DNA of 64,000 nt from DASSQJ01 sp963773655. GTDB lineage: Bacteria > Actinomycetota > Actinomycetes > Actinomycetales > Dermatophilaceae. The DNA lies in the NCBI GenBank assembly GCA_963773655.1, contig CAVZBX010000008.1, forward strand, positions 1 through 64,000. Reading direction: 5' to 3'. Made by a program: the position numbers and the translations under genes. How positions within the stretch are numbered: position 1 is the stretch's first letter; each line of letters starts with the position of its first letter. Positions 1 through 8,946 of the stretch are shown one piece after another. Below the pieces are notes generated by a model, which had not been told where the DNA came from, did no database searches, and saw only the letters and a list, made by a program, of their open reading frames with translations.

Positions 1-120
1 GGTGCCCTCGACCGGCGCGAGCCGTGGGGCGTCTGGGGAGGAGAGCTCTTCGTCCAGGGCGTCATCGTCGCCCGCAAGCGCCCCCGTGGCCGGCCGCGCA
101 AGTCCGAGGTCGCCGCCTGA
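1..120 (+). CDS. WhiB-family regulator, C-terminal fragment (WhiB7-like)
   Basis: The window opens inside this gene: frame 1 runs without a break to TGA at 118-120 and gives 39 residues. They contain the WhiB turn signature (REPWGVWGGELF) followed by a basic tail with RGRPRK, an AT-hook. WhiB proteins are iron-sulfur regulators that bind the primary sigma factor; the AT-hook after the GVWGG turn is typical of WhiB7, which controls intrinsic drug resistance. The cysteine ligands lie upstream of the window, so subclass assignment rests on the tail only. The gene is followed by 113 bp holding the hsp20 promoter. Confidence 0.85.
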   Translation, partial: GALDRREPWGVWGGELFVQGVIVARKRPRGRPRKSEVAA

Positions 121-138
121 GGCACCCCGGATCAGCGG

Positions 139-187
139 TTGACATGAGCGGGGAACACGACGCAAACTTGAGCCGTTCTCACTCATG
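139..187 (+). promoter_or_regulatory. hsp20 promoter with HAIR-like (HspR) operator
   Basis: A consensus -35 (TTGACA, 139-144) lies 18 bp upstream of CAAACT (163-168), a reasonable -10. Overlapping and just downstream is CTTGAGC-N7-ACTCATG (167-187), which matches the HspR-associated inverted repeat CTTGAGT-N7-ACTCAAG at 12 of 14 positions with the exact spacing. HspR represses dnaK, clpB and acr2/hsp20 in actinobacteria, so this site would repress hsp20 until heat stress. Confidence 0.7.
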
Positions 188-233
188 TACATCCCGCGGG
201 CCACCGCCCCACACACCACGGAGGACACTCATC

Positions 234-681
234 ATGGCCACGACCTTCGACCCGTTCCGCGACTTCGACCGCATGCTCTCCGGCACCTTCCGCACCCCGG
301 CGAGCACCGCGATGCCGATGGACCTCTACCGCACCGGCGAGACCTTCGTCGCGAAGGTGGACCTGCCCGGTGTCGACCCGAGCACCGTCGACGTCGACGT
401 CGAGGACCGCACCCTCACCATCCGCGCCGAGCGCCGGGAGAACACCGAGGACGACGTCCAGTGGCTCTCGCACGAGCGGCCCAGCGGCACCTTCGCCCGG
501 CAGCTCACCCTCGGCTACGGCGTCGCCCTCGACCGGATCTCGGCCGACTACTCCGACGGCGTGCTCACGCTGACCATCCCGGTCGCCGAGGAGGCCAGGC
601 CGCGCAAGATCTCGGTCAACCACAGCGGCGGCCACCAGGTCATCGCGGGCGAGGGCGGAGAAGGAGCCCGCCCACGCCTGA
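234..681 (+). CDS. hsp20: Hsp20/alpha-crystallin small heat-shock protein (apparent frameshift near the 3' end)
   Basis: An ATP-independent holdase chaperone. Translation from ATG 234 (SD GGAGGA) gives MATTFDPFRDFDRML, then the alpha-crystallin domain (about residues 23-125) with MDLYRTGETFVAKVDLPGVD and the GVLTLTIPVAE strand that carries the conserved G-x-L. As deposited the frame has no stop and runs on into the downstream aldolase. Shifting one base in the G-rich tract near 650 gives a natural tail ending at TGA 679-681 (148 aa), and a strong terminator follows at 715-752. The fused reading frame is therefore very probably an indel artefact. Regulation is likely by HspR through the HAIR-like site. 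Confidence 0.88.
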
Positions 682-714
682 CGGCACCCGGCGGCGTGAC
701 CCGCTCCGGCACGG

Positions 715-752
715 CCGACGGCGCCGCCCCCACCCGGGGGCGGCGCCGTCGG
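715..752 (+). terminator. Strong hairpin terminator after hsp20
   Basis: A perfect 17-bp stem (715-731 with 736-752) closed by the tetraloop ACCC. It has no T tract, as usual in high-GC actinobacteria. It lies 33 bp after the inferred hsp20 stop and 42 bp before the aldolase start, so it separates two transcription units. Confidence 0.8.
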
Positions 753-794
753 TCGCGTGCGCGGCCGGCACTCGGCTGCGGGATGATCGGCGTC

Positions 795-1429
795 ATGTTC
801 GACGCGACCCGCACCGACCTCATCGCCCAGCTCGTCGACGCCGGGCGGCACGTCGTGGACCGCGGCCTGGTCCAGGCCAGCGGAGGCAACCTCTCGGCGC
901 GGGTCCCCGGCACCGACCGGTTCCTCGTCACCGCCACCGGCACCTGGCTGGACCGGCTCGCCGACGACGACTTCACCGAGCTGACCCTGGACGGCGAGCG
1001 CGTCGGCGGCGCCGGCGCCCCGTCGGTGGAGTGGAAGCTGCACCAGCGCACCTACGCCGTGCGCCCGGACGTCGCGGCCATCGTCCACCTGCACCCGCAG
1101 CACGTCCTGCTCGTCGACCTGCTCGGTGCGCCGATCCGGTTCGCGACCCTGGACCACCAGTACTACGTCGGCAGCGCCGGCCGGGTGCCGTTCCTGTCCT
1201 CGGGGTCGGACGAGCTCGCCGAGGCGGCCGCCAGGCGGCCCGCGAGCACGACGCGGTCGTGCTCGCCCACCACGGCTGCTCCGCGCTCGGCGACACCGTG
1301 TCGATGGCGCTGCGTCGCGCCCTGAACCTCGAGGAGGCGGCGACGATGACCTACCGCCTCCTCGCTCGCCGGCGACACCGACCGCCGACTTCCCCGAGGA
1401 GTGGCGCGGCCGCGATCATCACCGTCTGA
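795..1429 (+). CDS. Class II aldolase/adducin-family protein (frameshifted)
   Basis: Zn-dependent class II aldolase fold, as in fuculose-phosphate aldolase and methylthioribulose-1-phosphate dehydratase (MtnB). Start ATG 795 (ATG 783 is also possible). Recognisable parts are QASGGNLSAR (residues 28-37), a TGTWLDRL segment, the metal-binding HLHPQH and, after a frame change near 1235, HDAVVLAHHGCSALG with further metal ligands. One missing G around 1235 joins the frames; the last 50 bp may hold compensating indels, so the end at TGA 1427-1429 is approximate. mtnA lies about 1.5 kb away on the other strand, which hints at methionine salvage, but substrate specificity cannot be read from the sequence. 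Confidence 0.75.
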
Positions 1430-1437
1430 CCCGGACC

Positions 1438-2217
1438 TCAGCGGGCCACGGCCAGGCTCGCCAGCGCGAGGAGCCAGGACACGAACGACCCGACGAGGAA
1501 GTACTCGGTGACGGCGTCGATGCCGACGCCGTCGACGGACGTCGCGTCGCTGCGCTTGGCCTGCAGCTCGGGGAAGCGGATCAGGCCCTTGGCCGCGATG
1601 ACCAGGCCGGCCGCGGTGAGCTGGCCGGCGAGCCCGAGGCCCGAGGATGACGAGCCGCTCCATCGGCCCGAGCAGCCGGCCGCCGCGCAGCTGCTCGGCC
1701 GGCTCGGCGGGCTCGGCCGCGCCGGCGAGCTCCGTGCGCGGTCGACCGGACGCAGCGCCCCCACGCTGACGAGGACGAGCCGGACGACGACGTTGGCGGT
1801 GGCGAGGTTGGCCAGCACGAGCCCGAGGACGAGGAGCACGCGCTGCGGCTGCGGCAGCACCGATGAACGGGCACGCTCGGCCCACGCGAGCCAGCGCCCG
1901 AGCAGGCCTGCCGGCGTGGAGGCCCAGCCGGAGAGGGCGAGGCACCACGACGCCCCGGCGGCCAGCCAGGCCAGGGCGGGGACGTGGCCGCTGCCGGTCT
2001 CGAGCGCCTGGCGCGAGTAGCGCACCCACAGCCCGAGCGGCAGCAGGGCGGCCGCGAGCACGACGAGGTCGGCGGGGGCGGTGAGCCCGGCGAGCAGGAC
2101 GAGGGCGACGACGAGCGCGATGCCCGCCGGAACGGCCCAGCGGGCGACGGCGGGACGGCCGGCCCGGACCAGGTCGGCGAGCCCGACGCCGGCCAGCCAC
2201 ACGGCGAGCCAGGTCAC
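1438..2217 (-). CDS. Multi-pass membrane protein downstream of satD (frameshifted)
   Basis: The GTG start at 2217 overlaps the satD stop (GTGA), so the two are translationally coupled. It encodes several hydrophobic segments, for example WLAVWLAGVGLADLV, VALVLLAGLTAPADLVVLAAALLPLGL and YFLVGSFVSWLLALASLAV at the C-terminus. Between about 1650 and 1740 the sense moves into a second frame and back, consistent with one deletion and one insertion. The corrected length is about 259 aa, exactly the coordinates divided by three. I do not recognise a named family; its steady pairing with SatD suggests a partner membrane component. Confidence 0.6.
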   Translation of the reverse strand: MTWLAVWLAGVGLADLVRAGRPAVARWAVPAGIALVVALVLLAGLTAPADLVVLAAALLPLGLWVRYSRQALETGSGHVPALAWLAAGASWCLALSGWASTPAGLLGRWLAWAERARSSVLPQPQRVLLVLGLVLANLATANVVVRLVLVSVGALRPVDRARSSPARPSPPSRPSSCAAAGCSGRWSGSSSSGLGLAGQLTAAGLVIAAKGLIRFPELQAKRSDATSVDGVGIDAVTEYFLVGSFVSWLLALASLAVAR

Positions 2218-2865
2218 GGGAGTTTCCGGAGCAGCTGCTGGGCGGCGAGCACCGCACCGATGCCCGTCGGTGCGCACGCGCTGGGAGACCGCCGAGGCGC
2301 TGATGCCCTCCCGGGCGGCGAGCTCGGCCTGGGTGGTGTCGGGTTCCATGAGTCCCCTCAGCAGCCGGACGGACCGTTCCGAGACAGAGCCAACCAGATG
2401 GTCCCGACAGAGCAGGGCGGCGTTGACGGCGTCCTGCTGCGAGTCGGGGTCCGCGCTGCGGTAGGCCGTGCGCAGGGTGCGCGTGGCCGCCCGCTCCGCA
2501 GCCTGCTCGGCCGCCTCGACCGCGTCGCGGGCGGCCCACCACCCCGGGCCGTCCTCGATGCCCCGCTCCTCCTCCAGCACGGTGACGTCGCCGCGACCGA
2601 CCCCGATCCGCACGTCGACCTCGGGCAGGGCGTGCAGGCGCAGGAGGAAGGTGGCCTCGAGCGCCTCGCCGAGGGTGCGGTAGACGCCCTGCAGCTCGTC
2701 GCCGACGGTCACCCGCATCCCCCGCTGCGGCGGCACGAGCGCGCGCACCGTCGCGAGCACCTCGACCAGGTGGTCGTGCACGCGCTGGCGGTCCACGGCC
2801 TCGCGTGAGGCCACCACGTCGCCGATGACGACGCACGGTGAAGCCGAGGTCTTCATCGGAGCCAT
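2214..2865 (-). CDS. SatD-family protein (single-base frameshift near the 3' end)
   Basis: MAPMKTSASPCVVIGDVVASREAVDRQ followed by MRVTVGDELQGVY and RIGVGRGDV is the SatD N-terminal pattern. The C-terminal half carries a helix-turn-helix (TTQAELAAREGISASAVSQR, about residues 179-198). The frame breaks right after the HTH; removing one G from the GGG near 2263 gives a tail ending QLLRKLP and TGA at 2214-2216 (216 aa, normal for the family). The gene lies 19 bp after mtnA. SatD was first linked to acid tolerance and secretion in Streptococcus mutans; its biochemical role is unknown. An inverted repeat covers its start codon. Confidence 0.75.
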
Positions 2866-2873
2866 ATGAAGAC
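2849..2873. promoter_or_regulatory. Inverted repeat over the satD start codon
   Basis: GTCTTCAT (2849-2856) and ATGAAGAC (2866-2873) form a perfect 8-bp inverted repeat with a 9-nt spacer, in a locally AT-richer patch spanning the satD start. Because SatD has an HTH, autoregulation is a reasonable guess; an RNA hairpin that hides the start is the alternative. Confidence 0.35.
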
Positions 2874-2884
2874 CATACCTTTAT

Positions 2885-3955
2885 TCAGGCAGGATGAAGC
2901 CCCAGACCGGACAGGTTCGCGGAGTGGGCGGGCGTGTCCCCCGCCCCTGGCTGCACGACCCCGTGCTCGGTGGCGACCGCGTCGACCAGGCGGGCGGGAG
3001 TGACGTCGAACGCGGGGTTGAAGCCGGGCGTGACCGCCGGGGCAACGCGCACACCCCCCACGACGACCACCTCGTCGCCGTCGCGCTGCTCGATCTCGAT
3101 GGCCTCGCCGGCCGGGGTGGCCAGGTCGACGGTGGACCACGGTGCGGCGACGAGGAAGGGGATGCCGGCGTCGCGGCAGGCGAGGGCCACCGCGACGGTT
3201 CCCACCTTGTTCGCGACGTCGCCGTTGGCAGCCACCCGGTCGGCGCCGACGACCGCGCAGTCGACGAGCCCCCGCAGGACCGTGGACGCCGCGGCACCGT
3301 CGACCTGCACCGCGTGCGGGATGCCCTCCTCGGCCAGCTCGTACGCCGTCAGCCTGGCACCCTGGAGCAGCGGGCGGGTCTCGTCGGCATAGACGAACTC
3401 GAGGCGCCCGCGGTCGCGCAGCTCGCGGACCACGCCGAGGGCGGTGCCCCAGCCGGCCGTGGCCAGGGTGCCGGCGTTGCAGTGGGTGAGCACCCGCAGG
3501 CGGGGCCGGTCGACGCGCTCGAGCAACCAGTCGGCGGCGTGCCGCGACAGCGCGCGGTTGGCCGCCTCGTCCTCGGCGGCCAGCTCCCGTGCGGCGGCGA
3601 GCACGGCGTCGCGTCCCCGGGCGACGAGCGGCCGCACCCGGTCCACGCCCCACGCGAGGTTGACCGCCGTGGGGCGAGCCGCCCGCACCCGGTCGACGGC
3701 CGCCTGGACCTCGGCGTCGTCCCAACCCTCGCGGGCCCCCTCGTCGAGGGCGAGGACCACGCCCATCGCCCCGGCGACGCCCAGGGCCGGCGCCCCCCGC
3801 ACCGCCAGCTCGCCGATCGCCGCCACGAGCGCCGCGGTGGTGTCGACCACCCGGTACTCGGTGCGCCCCGGCAGGAGCGTCTGGTCCAGCAGCCGCAGCG
3901 CACCGCGTCCGTCGGCGCCCGCGGCGTCGTCCCACTCGAGGGTCACCAGAGCCAT
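2885..3955 (-). CDS. mtnA: S-methyl-5-thioribose-1-phosphate isomerase
   Basis: 356 aa, start ATG 3955. It converts methylthioribose-1-phosphate to methylthioribulose-1-phosphate in the methionine salvage pathway. Family hallmarks: the RGAPALGVAGAMGV loop, HCNAGTLATAGWGTALG with the catalytic Cys, YADETRPLLQGARLTAYEL, and GADRVAANGDVANKVGT with the catalytic Asp. NPAFDVTPARLVDAVATEHG is the usual C-terminal signature. satD follows 19 bp downstream; a class II aldolase lies nearby on the other strand. The gene is intact, unlike its neighbours. Confidence 0.95.
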   Translation of the reverse strand: MALVTLEWDDAAGADGRGALRLLDQTLLPGRTEYRVVDTTAALVAAIGELAVRGAPALGVAGAMGVVLALDEGAREGWDDAEVQAAVDRVRAARPTAVNLAWGVDRVRPLVARGRDAVLAAARELAAEDEAANRALSRHAADWLLERVDRPRLRVLTHCNAGTLATAGWGTALGVVRELRDRGRLEFVYADETRPLLQGARLTAYELAEEGIPHAVQVDGAAASTVLRGLVDCAVVGADRVAANGDVANKVGTVAVALACRDAGIPFLVAAPWSTVDLATPAGEAIEIEQRDGDEVVVVGGVRVAPAVTPGFNPAFDVTPARLVDAVATEHGVVQPGAGDTPAHSANLSGLGLHPA

Positions 3956-4026
3956 GGGCCGAACCCTACGACGCCCGTGTGAGATCCGTCCTTGCGCGCA
4001 GGTGAGAGGCATGCCACGGTCGAGTC

Positions 4027-4043
4027 GTGGGACCCGTTCCCAC
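4027..4043. promoter_or_regulatory. Palindrome upstream of the tandem Usp gene
   Basis: GTGGGA (4027-4032) and TCCCAC (4038-4043) form a 6-bp inverted repeat around CCCGT, about 75-90 bp upstream of the Usp start and in the 160-bp divergent region shared with mtnA. The GGGAC core loosely resembles DosR/DevR boxes, which often control tandem Usp genes, but the similarity is partial. Confidence 0.3.
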
Positions 4044-4115
4044 CACGACGGACCCCGTCGCCCGCGCCTCCCGGCGGAGCCGTCGTCGCGACCGATCGGA
4101 CCGGAAGGACAGGCG

Positions 4116-4976
4116 ATGAGCGTCAACCGTGTGGTCGTCGGAGTCGACGGCTCCCCCAACTCCAAGGCCGCCGTCGCGCAGGCATCGCACTTCGCGAGCA
4201 GCCGCGGCATGACCCTCCAGGTCCTCCACGCCTTCGCCCCGGACCTGCCGATGCTCGGCTTCGGCGCGCTCTCCGACCGGGCCGTGGTCACCGAGCACGG
4301 CCAGCGGCTCATCGACGACGCGGAGGCCCGGGCGCACGCAGCGCACCCCGACCTCCACGTCACCCAGGCCCTCCAGGACGGCTACGCCAGCGAGGCCCTC
4401 GTCGCGGCCTCACGCACGGCCGCGCTCGTCGTCGTCGGCGCCACCGGCCACGGCATCCTCAGCCAGGCCAGCGTCGGCCCCACCGCGATGCAGGTGGTCA
4501 CCCACTCCCGGTGCCCGGTCCTCGTCGTCGGCCACGAGACCTCCGGCGAGCCCGCCCCCGGTGGCCGGGTGGTCGCCGGCGTCGACGGCTCCGACGCCTC
4601 GATGCACGCCGTCCAGGCCGCCCACCGCGCGGCCGCGGTCGTCGGCGGCTCGCTCGAGGTGGTCCACGCCTGGCAGGCCCGCAGCGCCGCCGACCCCACC
4701 CTCACCCACGCGTCCAGCTGGGACGACTACGCCGCCCGCCTCGAGGCGAGCGTCGAGGCCGCCCTCGCCGAGGAGCGCCGTGCCCACCCCGACGTCAAGG
4801 TCGAGTACGCGGTGGTCAGCGGGGAGCCGGCCAAGGAGCTTGCGGAGCGCACCGAGGGCGCCAACGTCCTGGTCATCGGCAGCCGCGGCAGCGGCGGCTT
4901 CCCCGGGCTGCACGTCGGGTCGGTGGCGCTGCAGCTCATGGGCCGCAGCAGGTGCCCCATCCTCCTCACCCGCTGA
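4116..4976 (+). CDS. Universal stress protein, two tandem UspA domains
   Basis: 286 aa from ATG 4116 (SD GGAAGG). Two Usp domains occupy about residues 1-142 and 150-286. Each begins with a VVVGVDGS or VVAGVDGS strand and ends with a nucleotide-binding loop: VVGATGHGILSQASVGPTA in the first and VIGSRGSGGFPGLHVGSVA in the second, both close to the G-x2-G-x9-G-S/T pattern, so ATP binding is likely. Tandem Usps of this size are common in actinobacteria and are induced by hypoxia and stationary phase. It is convergent with the S9 peptidase, 18 bp away. Confidence 0.93.
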   Translation: MSVNRVVVGVDGSPNSKAAVAQASHFASSRGMTLQVLHAFAPDLPMLGFGALSDRAVVTEHGQRLIDDAEARAHAAHPDLHVTQALQDGYASEALVAASRTAALVVVGATGHGILSQASVGPTAMQVVTHSRCPVLVVGHETSGEPAPGGRVVAGVDGSDASMHAVQAAHRAAAVVGGSLEVVHAWQARSAADPTLTHASSWDDYAARLEASVEAALAEERRAHPDVKVEYAVVSGEPAKELAERTEGANVLVIGSRGSGGFPGLHVGSVALQLMGRSRCPILLTR

Positions 4977-4994
4977 ACGACCCGGCCGGCGTCC

Positions 4995-7120
4995 TCACCG
5001 GCGCGGCAGCACCTCGGTGGCGCCGAGCTGGTCGAGGACGAAGGCCCACTCCCAGGCGATCTGCTCCCACGCCGCGTACCGGCCGCTGCGCCCGCCGTGC
5101 CCAGCCGACATCTCGGTGCGCAGCAGCACCGGACGGTCGGCGGGGTCGCTCGTGACGGTCTCGCGCAGCCGGGCCACCCACTTCGCGGGCTCGGTGACGT
5201 AGACCCGGGTGTCGTGCAGGCTGCTCGTCGCGAGCACCGCGGGGTAGTCGACCGCTCGCACGTTCTCGTACGGGCTGTAGGCCCGCATCGCCTCGTAGAC
5301 CTCCCGGTTCGCGAGCGGGTTGCCCCACTCCTCCCACTCCCCCACGGTGAGCGGCAGCTCGGGCTGGAGGATGGTCGTCAGCGCGTCGACGAAGGGCACG
5401 GCGGCGTGGGCCACGCGGAACCGCTCCGGCGCGAGGTTGAGCACGGCCCCGACGAGCAGGCCGCCCGCCGAGCCGCCCTCGAGGCCCACCCGCTCGGGCG
5501 CGACCCAGCCGGCGTCCACGAGGTGCTCGACGCACGCGAGGGTGTCGGCGAACGTGTTCGCCTTGGCGAGCAGCTTGCCGTCCTCGTACCAGCGCCGGCC
5601 CATCTCGCCGCCGCCACGCACGTGTGCCATCGCGAACACGACGCCACGGTCGAGCAGCGACAGCCGGGCCACCGAGAAGTACGGGTCGGAGCTGATCTCG
5701 TAGGACCCGTAGGCGGTGACGAGGCCGGGGTTGGTGCCGTCGGGCCCGACCTCGCGCCGACGCACCACGGAGAGCGGCACCGCGGCGCCGTCGGGGGCCG
5801 TGGCCCACTCCCGGTGCTCGACGTAGTCGTCGGGGTCGAAGTCCCCGAGCACCGGCTGCTGCTTGAGCAGCGTGCGCTCGCCGGTGGCGAGGTCGACGTC
5901 GAGCACCGAGCGCGGCGTCGTCCACGACTCGAGCACCACCTGGACCGCGCGCTGGGCCGACTCGGGGTTGTCGCCGAGCCCGATGCTGTGCACCGGCTGC
6001 CCGACCTCGACGTCCCAGCCCTCGCCGTGCCCGGAGGGGTGCTGCGGGTCGCGGGGCAGCACGCGCAGCGCGGTGAGGCCACCGGTGCGCAGGCTGAGCA
6101 CCGTGGCGCTGTCGAAGGCGTCGACGCCGACGAACCGCTCCCCCTCGCCCGAGGACAGCCACGGCACCCACTGGGTGTGGTCGGTGGCGTCGAGGGGGCC
6201 CAGGCGAGGTCGGCGTCGGGGTCGTCGGCGTTGTGGACGACGAGCAGCCGGTCTGCGGCGGGCTCGACGTCGTACTCGACGCCGTCGCGGCGCGGGGCGA
6301 CCACCCGCCACCGACCCTCCGGCTCGTCCGAGGGCAGCAGGTGCACCTCGGAGGTGGTCTTGGACCCCAGCCCGAGCACCAGCCAGCGTTCGTCGCGGGA
6401 GGTGCTGATCCCCATCCAGAACCGCTCGTCGTCCTCCTGGTGGACCAGCACGTCGCCGGCGGGGTCGGCCCCGACGCGGTGCCGCCACAGCTGGTAGGGG
6501 CGCCAGGCGTCGTCGAGCCGGGTGTAGAACACGAAGGAGCCGTCGCGGCTGAGCTCGCAGCCGTACCCGATGCCGGTGATCGAGTCGTCGAGGACCTCAC
6601 CCGTGGCGATGTCGCGCACGACGAGGTCGAAACGCTCGTCGCCGGTGGTGTCGGTGGCGAAGGCGACGAGGCGGTGGTCGGCGCTGACGGTGAGCGCGCC
6701 GATGGAGAAGAACTCGCTGTCGCCGGCCTCGACGTTGCCGTCGACGACGACCTGCTCGCCCTCGGCCGGACCGCCCTCGGGGTCGGGCCGGACCGCGGCG
6801 TCGGTGAGGGGCACCCGCACGTGCGAGAGGTACTGGCGGCCCTCGGTGGTCCGCGAGAAGTACCACCAGGGACCGCTGGCCACCGGCACCGACAGGTCGG
6901 TCTCCTTGACCCGTGAGCGGATCTCCTCGAAGAGGGCGGACCGCAGCCCCGCCAGGTGGGCGGTGCGCTCCTCGGCGTACGCGTTCTCGGCCTCGAGGTG
7001 GGTGAGCAGCTCGGGGTCCTCGAGGTCCTTCATCCACGCGTAGGGGTCCGCCACGGCGTGGCCGTGGTGCTCGCGGACGTGCTCTCGGCGGGGCGCGGTC
7101 GGGGGGGTGGGGCTCGGCAT
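4995..7120 (-). CDS. S9 prolyl oligopeptidase family (oligopeptidase B-like), one frameshift
   Basis: The N-terminal part (start ATG 7120) opens with EHHGHAVADPYAWMKDLEDP, typical of oligopeptidase B, then a beta-propeller. The C-terminal alpha/beta-hydrolase domain has the nucleophile in GLEGGSAGGLL, the acid in SLHDTRV and the His in SAGHGGRSGR. The reading frame changes once near 6200, at GCCCCCTC on the coding strand; adding one C restores AWAPLDATDHTQW and a 708-residue protein, the usual length. It cleaves short peptides after basic or Pro residues in the cytoplasm. A C-run deletion in the read data is more likely than decay because both halves are well conserved. Confidence 0.88.
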
Positions 7121-7150
7121 GGCGCCACCCTATGCCGGGGCCGCACGCGG

Positions 7151-7184
7151 CGAGGGCCGCACCCCGGCTGGGGTGCGGCCCTCG
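7151..7184 (-). terminator. Hairpin terminator after the 5'-nucleotidase gene
   Basis: A perfect 15-bp stem (7151-7165 with 7170-7184) with loop GGCT, 16 bp beyond the stop codon of the minus-strand nucleotidase gene and before the start of the S9 peptidase. It should end nucleotidase transcription. Confidence 0.8.
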
Positions 7185-7200
7185 CGCGGGACGGCTCCGG

Positions 7201-8946
7201 TCAGAGGCCGGAGACCCGGTCCTCCGGAGCCGTCAGGCCCGGGTGCGCCTCGAAGTAGTCGACGAGGTTGGCGAGGTCCTCCGCGCCACCGAGGACGTTC
7301 GTGCCCTCGGTGAAGCCGGTGAACAGGTCCCCGCCGCTGGCGAGGAAGTTCAGCGTCGAGACCCGGTAGGTCTGACCCATCTCCAGCGGCGTGCCGTCAA
7401 GGGCCATGCTGCCCTCGACGACCCGGCTGCCCTGAGGCTGAGTGGCATCCCACTCGTAGGTGAAGCCCTCGGAGACGGCCAGCGCGAGCATCGGCCTGCT
7501 GCCACGGGCCGGAACCGGCTGGTACTGCTGCTCGAGGATCTCCTTGATCTGTGCACCGGTGAGGTCCATCGAGACGAGCAGGTTGCCGAACGGGGCGATG
7601 TCGAAGGCCTCGGCGTAGGTGATCTCGCCGCTGCCCTCGTCGTACTTCGGCTCCATCGGGAGGTCCTCGCGGACGCCGCCGATGTTCATGAACGAGATCT
7701 GCGCCCCGCCCTTGTCGCCCTCGGTGCCCCAGAGGATGGCGTCCGCGACGAGGTCACCCATCGGGGTCTCGATCGCCCGGTTGCCTCCCGCGTCTCCCAG
7801 GATCGGCTCGACGTGACTGCCGACGATCTCAGCGGCCTTGGCGTCGCTGATCGACTTCCACTTGTCGAGGATCGCGGTCTGGGCCGGGTCCTTGGCGTAC
7901 GCGGTCCGGTCGACGAGGACGTTGCGCGCGGCGCTGCGGTCACGCATGACCTCACCGCTGCGGGTGTTGATGACCAGCGTCGTGTCGGTGACGACCCGTC
8001 CGTAGGAGGCGGCGCTGGTGACCAGGCGCGGGTTGCCGGCCGGGTCCGGGATCGAGCACACGTAGGGCTGGTGGGTGTGGCCGGTGATCAGGGCGTCGAC
8101 CTCGGGCGTCATCGTCTCGGCGATGGTCTTGATCGGGTCGGAGATGCCCACGCACTCGTCGTAGCCACCGCTCTGGTAGCCGCCCTCGTGCAGCAGCACG
8201 ACGATCGACTTCACGCCCTGCTTCTTGAGCAGGCGGGCCTGCTTGTTGGCCGTCTCGACCTCGTCCTTGAACTCCACGCTCGCGACCCCGGCCGGGTTGA
8301 CGAGGGTGTTGGTGGCCTCGAGCGTCATCCCGATGAACCCGATCTTGACGCCGTCGACCTCCTTGACCGAGGTCCCGGGCAGCAGCGTGCCGCTGCCGTC
8401 CTTCTTCACGACGTTCGCAGCGAGCCACTGGAAGTCGGCGCCGGCGTACGGGTCGCCGGGGAAGTAGCAGCCGTCGGTCGGGTGACAACCGCCGTTCTGC
8501 ATCCGGAGCAGCTCCTCGGTGCCCTCGTCGAACTCGTGGTTGCCCACGCTGCTGACGTCGAGCTGCATCTCGTTGAGGGTCTCCACCGACGGCTCGTCGT
8601 GGAAGATGCCGGAGAGGAAGGTCGACCCGCCGATGAGGTCGCCGGCCGCCACCGTGAGCGAGCGGCCTGCGGGCGCCTCCGCGCGCAGGGCGTCGAGCGC
8701 GCTGGAGAGGTACTCCGCACCGCCGACCGGGGTCTGGGCCGGGTCCTGGGTCGCGCTCAGCGGACCGTCGGTGGCCTCGAGGTGGCCGTGGTAGTCGTTG
8801 AACGACAGCAGCTGGACGGACATCAGGTTCGGGTTGCCCTTGACCTCGGGCTTGCCCTTCGCCTCGGCCGGGGCTCCGGCGACGAAGGCAGCGAGCGCGC
8901 CGGCGGCAAGCCCTGCACCGAGCACGCGACGTCGAGTCGATCTCAT
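7201..8946 (-). CDS. Secreted 5'-nucleotidase / bifunctional metallophosphatase
   Basis: 581 aa, start ATG 8946 behind SD AGGAGA. The first 29 residues form a signal peptide with twin arginines (MRSTRRRVLGAGLAAGALAAF... ending at AEA), so Sec or Tat export is expected. The N-terminal calcineurin-like phosphoesterase domain (about 40-330) has FNDYHGHLE, AGDLIGGS, VGNHEFDEG and ITGHTHQPY, the dinuclear metal ligands. The C-terminal 5'-nucleotidase domain has GDLVADAIL, FMNIGGVREDL and FLASGGDLFTGF. It hydrolyses extracellular nucleotides for phosphate and nucleoside scavenging. A terminator follows. Confidence 0.93.
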   Translation of the reverse strand: MRSTRRRVLGAGLAAGALAAFVAGAPAEAKGKPEVKGNPNLMSVQLLSFNDYHGHLEATDGPLSATQDPAQTPVGGAEYLSSALDALRAEAPAGRSLTVAAGDLIGGSTFLSGIFHDEPSVETLNEMQLDVSSVGNHEFDEGTEELLRMQNGGCHPTDGCYFPGDPYAGADFQWLAANVVKKDGSGTLLPGTSVKEVDGVKIGFIGMTLEATNTLVNPAGVASVEFKDEVETANKQARLLKKQGVKSIVVLLHEGGYQSGGYDECVGISDPIKTIAETMTPEVDALITGHTHQPYVCSIPDPAGNPRLVTSAASYGRVVTDTTLVINTRSGEVMRDRSAARNVLVDRTAYAKDPAQTAILDKWKSISDAKAAEIVGSHVEPILGDAGGNRAIETPMGDLVADAILWGTEGDKGGAQISFMNIGGVREDLPMEPKYDEGSGEITYAEAFDIAPFGNLLVSMDLTGAQIKEILEQQYQPVPARGSRPMLALAVSEGFTYEWDATQPQGSRVVEGSMALDGTPLEMGQTYRVSTLNFLASGGDLFTGFTEGTNVLGGAEDLANLVDYFEAHPGLTAPEDRVSGL

